In this document: piece after piece, positions 33,765 to 38,430 of the stretch
Numbering within the stretch: position 1 is the stretch's first letter
Layout of the letters: every line of letters starts with the position of its first letter
Notes under the pieces: model-generated
What the model was told of the DNA's origin: nothing
Database searches by the model: none
Seen by the model: only the letters and a program-made list of their open reading frames with translations
Made by a program: the position numbers and the translations under genes
DNA from: Oceanobacillus sp. J11TS1
GTDB lineage: Bacteria; Bacillota; Bacilli; Bacillales; Amphibacillaceae
Assembly (NCBI RefSeq): GCF_018333215.1
Contig: NZ_BORO01000032.1
Span: 1-38,430 of the forward strand
Length of the DNA: 38,430 nucleotides
Reading direction: 5' to 3'

Positions 33765-34010
33765 AAACCGAAAGACGATGAAGAAGGATTAGTAATACGT
33801 TGTATCAGTTTTAGAGAAGCAGTGGGTGGTGAAAACTGTTACTGGTAAACATATGAACTCACCTTTTTAGTTTGCAGTAATGAAATGGAGTAGTTACTGT
33901 CGTTTCATCAACGTTATCGATGTCAAGCGAACGCTTCGGCGTTAATTTGGGTGGTACCGCGGGAATAATCAGGCTTCTCGTCCCTTTACTGGGATGAGTG
34001 GCTTTTTTTA
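33765..34010 (+). ncRNA. T-box leader of leuS
   Basis: The T-box sequence GGGTGGTACCGCGGG is at 33949-33963. In the stem I specifier region ATGAACTCACC the codon CTC (33858-33860) is a leucine codon, matching leuS. AGTAATAC-like stem I motifs precede it. The element ends with the terminator at 33972-34009. Uncharged tRNA-Leu should favour read-through. Confidence 0.95.
33972..34009 (+). terminator. T-box controlled terminator
   Basis: CTCGTCCC/GGGATGAG stem (extended by GCTT/TGGC) and a run of seven Ts, just after the T-box sequence. Confidence 0.88.
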
Positions 34011-34095
34011 TACCTTATTTTAGGAGTACTGGATGATGAAACCAATTTTTAAGTGAATGAACCAAACGAAGTTACTAGAGGAAGGAAGGATTGCG

Positions 34096-36510
34096 ATGAG
34101 CTTTCAACATCAGGAAATCGAGAAGAAGTGGCAAAATTATTGGAATGAAAATAAAACATTCAAAACAAATACATTTTCTAACAAAGAAAAATTCTACGCG
34201 CTTGATATGTTTCCTTATCCATCTGGTCAAGGCTTGCATGTTGGGCACCCAGAAGGATATACAGCGACAGATATTTTAGCAAGAATGAAAAGAATGCAGG
34301 GATATGAGGTTATGCACCCTATGGGATGGGATGCATTTGGACTTCCAGCGGAGCAATATGCGATTGATACGGGGAATAGTCCAAAAGAATTTACGGAAGC
34401 AAATATTCAAACCTTTAAGAGACAGATTAAAGAGCTAGGCTTTTCGTATGATTGGGACAGAGAGATCAATACAACAGATCCTAATTATTATAAATGGACA
34501 CAGTGGATTTTTAAAAAACTTTACGAAAATGGTCTTGCTTATATGGATGAAGTGGCTGTCAACTGGTGTCCTGCTCTTGGAACTGTACTTGCTAATGAAG
34601 AAGTAATTGATGGTAAGAGTGAACGTGGAGGGCATCCAGTTGTACGGAAGCCAATGAAACAATGGATGCTTAAAATAACTGCTTATGCAGATCGTTTGCT
34701 ATCTGATTTAGAAGAATTAGATTGGCCAGAAAGCCTGAAAGAAATGCAGCGTAATTGGATTGGGCGTTCAGAAGGTGCGGAAGTTACCTTTGAGATTGAA
34801 GGACATGATGAAAGTTTTACTGTATTTACTACTCGTCCGGACACATTGTTTGGAGCAACTTATGCAGTAATGGCACCTGAACATCCGTTTATTGACAAGA
34901 TTACGACAGCTGATCAAAAAGAGTCTGTAGAAAACTATTTACATGAGGTACAAACAAAATCTGATTTAGAACGTACGGATCTTGCCAAAGAAAAAACCGG
35001 TGTATTTACTGGTGCTTACGCTATAAATCCTGTTAATGGGGAGAAAATGCCAATATGGGTAGCCGACTATGTGTTGATGAGTTATGGCAGCGGGGCAATT
35101 ATGGCAGTTCCTGCTCATGATGAGCGTGACTATGCGTTCGCAAAAGTATTTGGCCTTCCTATTAAAGAAGTTGTTGCGGGTGGAAATATTGAAGAGGAAG
35201 CATATTCAGGAGACGGTCCGCATGTTAATTCAGGATTTTTAGATGGACTGGATAAAGACGAAGCTATTTCAAAAATGATTGATTGGCTAGAAACCAATGA
35301 AAAGGGTACAAAGAAGATTACGTATCGTTTGCGTGACTGGCTTTTTGCAAGACAACGTTATTGGGGCGAGCCTATTCCTATCATTCATTGGGAAGATGGA
35401 AGTATGTCAGCTGTTCCAGATGAAGAACTTCCACTAGAACTTCCGGAGATGACAGAGATTAAACCGTCTGGAACTGGAGAATCTCCACTTGCGAATAATG
35501 CAGATTGGGTAAATGTTGTTGATCCTGCTACAGGGATGAAAGGAAGAAGAGAAACCAATACGATGCCGCAATGGGCTGGTAGCTGCTGGTATTTCCTGCG
35601 TTATGTCGATCCCCATAATACTGAACAGCTAGCTGATCCAAAAGCATTAGAAGAATGGATGCCAATTGATATTTATATCGGTGGGGCAGAGCATGCGGTG
35701 CTTCATTTATTGTATGCTCGTTTCTGGCATAAATTCCTTTATGATATTGGTGTTGTCCCTACCAAAGAACCTTTCCAAAAATTATATAATCAAGGAATGA
35801 TTCTTGGAGAAGGTAATGAGAAGATGAGTAAATCAAAAGGAAATGTTGTTAACCCAGATGATATTATTACGTCTCATGGTGCAGATACACTAAGACTATA
35901 TGAAATGTTCATGGGACCATTGGATGCTTCCGTTGCCTGGTCTACAAATGGACTGGACGGATCTCGACGTTTCCTAGATCGTGTCTGGAGACTATATGTC
36001 AACGATGATAATTCTTTAACAGATAAAATAACAGATGATGCGGCAACTGAACTGGATAAGGTTTATCACGAAACCGTCAAAAAGGTAACAGAGGATTTCG
36101 AGAACCTTCATTTTAATACAGGAATCTCACAAATGATGGTATTTATCAATGAATGTTATAAAGCTAACTCGATTCCGAAAAATTATGCAGAAGGATTTAT
36201 TAAACTTCTTTCTCCTGTTGCACCGCATATGTGTGAAGAGATTTGGCAAAAACTTGGCAATGAAGAGTCCATTAGTCATGCTGGATGGCCTGCTTATGAT
36301 GAATCGAAGCTTGTGGAAGACGAAATAGAGGTAGTGTTGCAAGTTATGGGGAAAGTACGCGCCAAGCTAAGTGTTCCTGCAGGCACGACGAAAGATGAAC
36401 TAGAGAAATTAGCATTAGGTGATGAAAGTATACAAAAATGGTTAGAAGGAAAAACAATCCGAAAAGTTATCGTTGTTCCAGATAAACTCGTTAATGTTGT
36501 AGCTAACTAA
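34096..36510 (+). CDS. leuS: Leucyl-tRNA synthetase
   Basis: Class I aminoacyl-tRNA synthetase, 804 residues, the same length as the B. subtilis enzyme. The HIGH-type HVGH is at 48-51 ([16 protein letters not shown]). The CP1 editing domain has [12 protein letters not shown] (about 245) and [18 protein letters not shown] (about 331-348). KMSKS is at 576-580, and the anticodon-binding C-terminal domain ends in [16 protein letters not shown] longer frame begins at 34057, but GGAAGGA at 34084-34090 fits the ATG at 34096. It is controlled by the T-box. Confidence 0.98.
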   Translation: MSFQHQEIEKKWQNYWNENKTFKTNTFSNKEKFYALDMFPYPSGQGLHVGHPEGYTATDILARMKRMQGYEVMHPMGWDAFGLPAEQYAIDTGNSPKEFTEANIQTFKRQIKELGFSYDWDREINTTDPNYYKWTQWIFKKLYENGLAYMDEVAVNWCPALGTVLANEEVIDGKSERGGHPVVRKPMKQWMLKITAYADRLLSDLEELDWPESLKEMQRNWIGRSEGAEVTFEIEGHDESFTVFTTRPDTLFGATYAVMAPEHPFIDKITTADQKESVENYLHEVQTKSDLERTDLAKEKTGVFTGAYAINPVNGEKMPIWVADYVLMSYGSGAIMAVPAHDERDYAFAKVFGLPIKEVVAGGNIEEEAYSGDGPHVNSGFLDGLDKDEAISKMIDWLETNEKGTKKITYRLRDWLFARQRYWGEPIPIIHWEDGSMSAVPDEELPLELPEMTEIKPSGTGESPLANNADWVNVVDPATGMKGRRETNTMPQWAGSCWYFLRYVDPHNTEQLADPKALEEWMPIDIYIGGAEHAVLHLLYARFWHKFLYDIGVVPTKEPFQKLYNQGMILGEGNEKMSKSKGNVVNPDDIITSHGADTLRLYEMFMGPLDASVAWSTNGLDGSRRFLDRVWRLYVNDDNSLTDKITDDAATELDKVYHETVKKVTEDFENLHFNTGISQMMVFINECYKANSIPKNYAEGFIKLLSPVAPHMCEEIWQKLGNEESISHAGWPAYDESKLVEDEIEVVLQVMGKVRAKLSVPAGTTKDELEKLALGDESIQKWLEGKTIRKVIVVPDKLVNVVAN

Positions 36511-36540
36511 TCAAATAAGAACTGCGCTTTTACCATAGAG

Positions 36541-36600
36541 AAATCCGGACTAAAATCAACATTCTTTCATTAGAACTTGATTTGGTCCGGATTTCTTTTT
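36541..36600 (+). terminator. Terminator of leuS
   Basis: AAATCCGGAC/GTCCGGATTT outer stem with AAATCAA/TTGATTT inside, then CTTTTT and more Ts. Confidence 0.82.
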
Positions 36601-36681
36601 TTAATACCATCAGTATGGATTGTTTATGGAAACATAAATGGTTTTGCCTGGCGTGCTTTATATAGAAGCAAAAGATTCCTC

Positions 36682-37440
36682 TTAGTTGGAAGAGACCTCT
36701 AAACGAGGCAGTTCTGTTTTTAATGTTGTTTCTAGGAGAATCCATTTGTCTTTATCATAAACCCAACTTGATTCGACTGTTCCAATTCCATCTGCATGGT
36801 ATGCCCCGCTAATTTGTTGAAGGCTTTTTAGCCCGATTTGATTTTCTTTTTCGAATTCAGTCACTTCAAAGAATGCAACAGGGTCAATCATTAAAGAAGT
36901 TGGTTCTAGCAGATTGCCTCGATCATCATATAATTTTAAGCGTAGATATTCTTCTTTTCGCCCCGAGACATCAAGGATGATGGGTGTTTCTTTTGGCAGT
37001 AATTGAATCGAGATACGAAAATTATCCATAAATTCTCCTTCAATGGGCTGATTTGTTGGAAGAGGAATTTCTATAAATTCGTCTTTTTCCCATTGATTTA
37101 GCTGCGAAGTATATAAACCTCCGCTTCCGCCTGTCGGACTTTGATAAAGGATATCAGCCACGCCGTTTTGTGTTAAATCAGCAAATTGCAGTTCGGGTTC
37201 ATAGCCACCGCCGTAATTAATGCGCCATACTTTATCAGATGAGGGGCTTGTAATCTCTACCCAAATTTCTTGATAATAAGCACCATCTTCTGCAAATAGC
37301 TTTCCTTTTAACTCTAAGAGTTCTATTTCTCCATCGCCCGTAACGTCCTCTTCGTACGTATGAATAAGCGTTATATTATCTTGATTTGCCTCTGCAGGAG
37401 TGAAAAATAGAGCAAGAAATAATAAACTGATATAAGCCAT
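36682..37440 (-). CDS. Secreted protein with FG-GAP/VCBS-like repeats
   Basis: A 252-residue protein with an N-terminal signal peptide (MAYISLLFLALFFTPAEA, cleavage about after residue 18). Two segments look like calcium-binding repeat loops: EEDVTGDGEIELLELKG (about 30-46) and FADLTQNGVADILYQS (about 86-101). The rest is beta-rich with GGGYEPELQ and TGGSGGLYTS. No catalytic motif is seen and the function is unknown. AAGGTGA precedes the ATG. It is divergent from the rhodanese gene. Confidence 0.72.
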   Translation of the reverse strand: MAYISLLFLALFFTPAEANQDNITLIHTYEEDVTGDGEIELLELKGKLFAEDGAYYQEIWVEITSPSSDKVWRINYGGGYEPELQFADLTQNGVADILYQSPTGGSGGLYTSQLNQWEKDEFIEIPLPTNQPIEGEFMDNFRISIQLLPKETPIILDVSGRKEEYLRLKLYDDRGNLLEPTSLMIDPVAFFEVTEFEKENQIGLKSLQQISGAYHADGIGTVESSWVYDKDKWILLETTLKTELPRLEVSSN

Positions 37441-37561
37441 CGTATCACCTTCTACTATAGAGTGAGTAAGTTTGGACTTAGTTTAATCAAACAAGTTGAA
37501 TCCTATTCATTATCCATTTAATATGGTATGGAGAAAGAGATTGGAAGGAGATGAAAGACGG

Positions 37562-37870
37562 ATGGAAGATATTAAAGAACTTTCTCCAGAAGAAGTAGAT
37601 GCTATAAAGGAGAATGACAATATTCAACTGATTGATGTTAGAGAAGATGAAGAAGTAGCACAAGGTATGATTGAGAATTCCCTGCATATCCCTTTAGGAG
37701 ATATACCTAATGAATATCAAAACTTGGATAAGGAAAAGGAATACGTTATAATTTGTCGTTCTGGTCGAAGAAGCTATAATGCAGCAGCTTTTCTACAAGA
37801 CCAAGGATTTCAAGTGTCAAGTATGAGTGGCGGTATGTTAGACTGGCAAGGTGAAGTTATCATTAAATAA
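37562..37870 (+). CDS. ytwF: Single-domain rhodanese (YtwF-like)
   Basis: Cytosolic 102-residue sulfurtransferase domain. IQLIDVREDEEVAQGMIENS, HIPLGDIP (42-49) and the active-site loop CRSGRRS with Cys65 are clear, followed by GGMLDWQGEV at the end. It would carry persulfide sulfur; the partner is unknown. A longer frame from 37496 exists, but GGAAGGAG (37542-37549) serves the ATG at 37562. The symbol rests on length and location near leuS. Confidence 0.82.
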   Translation: MEDIKELSPEEVDAIKENDNIQLIDVREDEEVAQGMIENSLHIPLGDIPNEYQNLDKEKEYVIICRSGRRSYNAAAFLQDQGFQVSSMSGGMLDWQGEVIIK

Positions 37871-38163
37871 GTCCGCTTTCGCTAAAATATCAATATTACT
37901 GGTTTATTAAAGAATTTATTCCGTGGGGAAGAAGATAAATCCCGCGGAATATTATTCTGGTTGTGTCGAAACCAGCTATTTTTGAAAAGAATGATATAGC
38001 AATCTATAATTAAGTTGAAACATAGATGTGCGGCGTGCTGGTCGCAACTTCTTTTTCGCTGGAAATGAACGAATGCTACGTTCTTTTTTTCTATTAGTAG
38101 AAAGAGGTCGAAAACGGACATAAAACGAAGCAGCAATGAAAAAAAGAATTTGTCGAATAAGTG
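37871..38163. other. Intergenic region before the rRNA operon
   Basis: About 290 bp up to the first rRNA promoter. A hairpin ATTCCGTGGG/CCCGCGGAAT (37918-37950, one G-U) is a possible terminator of the rhodanese gene. Nothing else was recognised. Confidence 0.5.
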
Positions 38164-38192
38164 TTGACTTGAATTGTCGCCGGTGCTATAAT
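38164..38192 (+). promoter_or_regulatory. rRNA operon promoter P1
   Basis: TTGACT, 17 bases, TATAAT. The first of two tandem strong promoters ahead of a 16S gene. Confidence 0.85.
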
Positions 38193-38245
38193 AAATATCC
38201 AGTCAACAGTTGGTGCTTTTAAAAAAGACTTCATAAAAAAAGTTA

Positions 38246-38274
38246 TTGACGAAAGATTGGATATGTGATATATT
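38246..38274 (+). promoter_or_regulatory. rRNA operon promoter P2
   Basis: TTGACG, 17 bases, TATATT, 82 bp after P1. Tandem P1/P2 promoters are the rule for Bacillus rrn operons. Confidence 0.85.
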
Positions 38275-38280
38275 AATAAA

Positions 38281-38417
38281 GTCGCTAATTTGAGGTGGCA
38301 ATGAAATTGCTCTTTGAAAACTGAACAAAACAACCAGTACGAAAGAAGAAAGACAACCTCGTTTTTCTTATTAAATAAGTCAGAAGTTGACTTCTGAAAG
38401 CTAAGAAACAAAAAACT
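38281..38417 (+). promoter_or_regulatory. rRNA leader with boxA
   Basis: TGCTCTTTGAAAACTGAACA (38308-38327) is the boxA antitermination region typical of Bacillus rRNA leaders. A hairpin CAGAAG-TTGA-CTTCTG follows at about 38382-38397 near the processing site. Confidence 0.85.
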
Positions 38418-38430
38418 TTTATAGAGAGTT
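38418..38430 (+). rRNA. 16S rRNA gene, first bases only (cut by window end)
   Basis: TTTATAGAGAGTT matches the 5' end of Bacillus 16S rRNA (TTTATCGGAGAGTTTGATCC...). The gene continues past the window. Confidence 0.85.

Noticed and set aside
37496-37561. N-terminal extension of the rhodanese frame
   Set aside because: The ribosome binding site lies inside it, and the family length fits the later ATG.
38094-38411. 105-codon minus-strand frame over the rRNA promoter and leader
   Set aside because: The region is explained by tandem rRNA promoters and leader on the other strand.

Overview
The window looks like chromosomal DNA of a low-GC, spore-forming Bacillaceae bacterium, probably of the Oceanobacillus/Virgibacillus type. 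The reasons are close protein resemblance to Bacillus subtilis genes, gene order that follows the B. subtilis yum/yui, yug, men and yt* regions, AGGAGG-type ribosome binding sites, a T-box, FMN and SAM-I riboswitches, and a Bacillus-style rRNA leader at the right edge. The genus is an inference. No prophage, integrated element, CRISPR array or obvious defence island was found. This is mostly core chromosome with small dispersed repeats between genes.

Layout. 1-5600: a 46-bp perfect palindrome, then yumC (ferredoxin/flavodoxin reductase), yumB (type II NADH dehydrogenase), yuiB, yuiD, deoD and a free-standing HPr gene. 5600-12100: a small membrane protein, a Cu/Zn superoxide dismutase lipoprotein, patB, a repeat-filled 860-bp gap, pgi, yugI and the potassium channel gene yugO. 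12100-15600: a repeat element, a thioredoxin-like gene, an M42 aminopeptidase, FMN-riboswitch-controlled ribU and a cysteine-free DksA/YteA-like gene. 15600-23480: the menaquinone cluster, with menA on the minus strand and menF-menD-menH-menB-menE on the plus strand. 23500-31250: two uncharacterised genes, ytkD, the ytlA-ytlC-ytlD ABC transporter operon, pckA and SAM-riboswitch-controlled metK. 31300-37900: a gamma-carbonic-anhydrase-like gene, an unknown membrane protein, mnmM (ytqB), T-box-controlled leuS, a secreted protein and a rhodanese. 38160-38430: tandem rRNA promoters, a boxA leader and the first bases of a 16S rRNA gene.

Functional links. Several genes serve menaquinone respiration: YumB would feed electrons to menaquinone, and the men genes make that quinone. 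YumC and RibU concern flavin and NADPH redox chemistry. Pgi, PckA and HPr sit in central carbon metabolism and its control. MetK, LeuS and MnmM serve methylation and translation, and the window ends at an rRNA operon.

The main oddities are: dispersed palindromic repeats, including a MITE-like unit with 18-bp inverted ends at 8127-8339; a menB-menE spacer full of hairpins and short tandem repeats; no menC after menE; an HPr gene without ptsI; a DksA-like protein with no cysteines; a complete set of copper ligands in the SodC-like lipoprotein; and two small unannotated ORFs with good ribosome binding sites. I did not find convincing evidence of a new multi-gene system.
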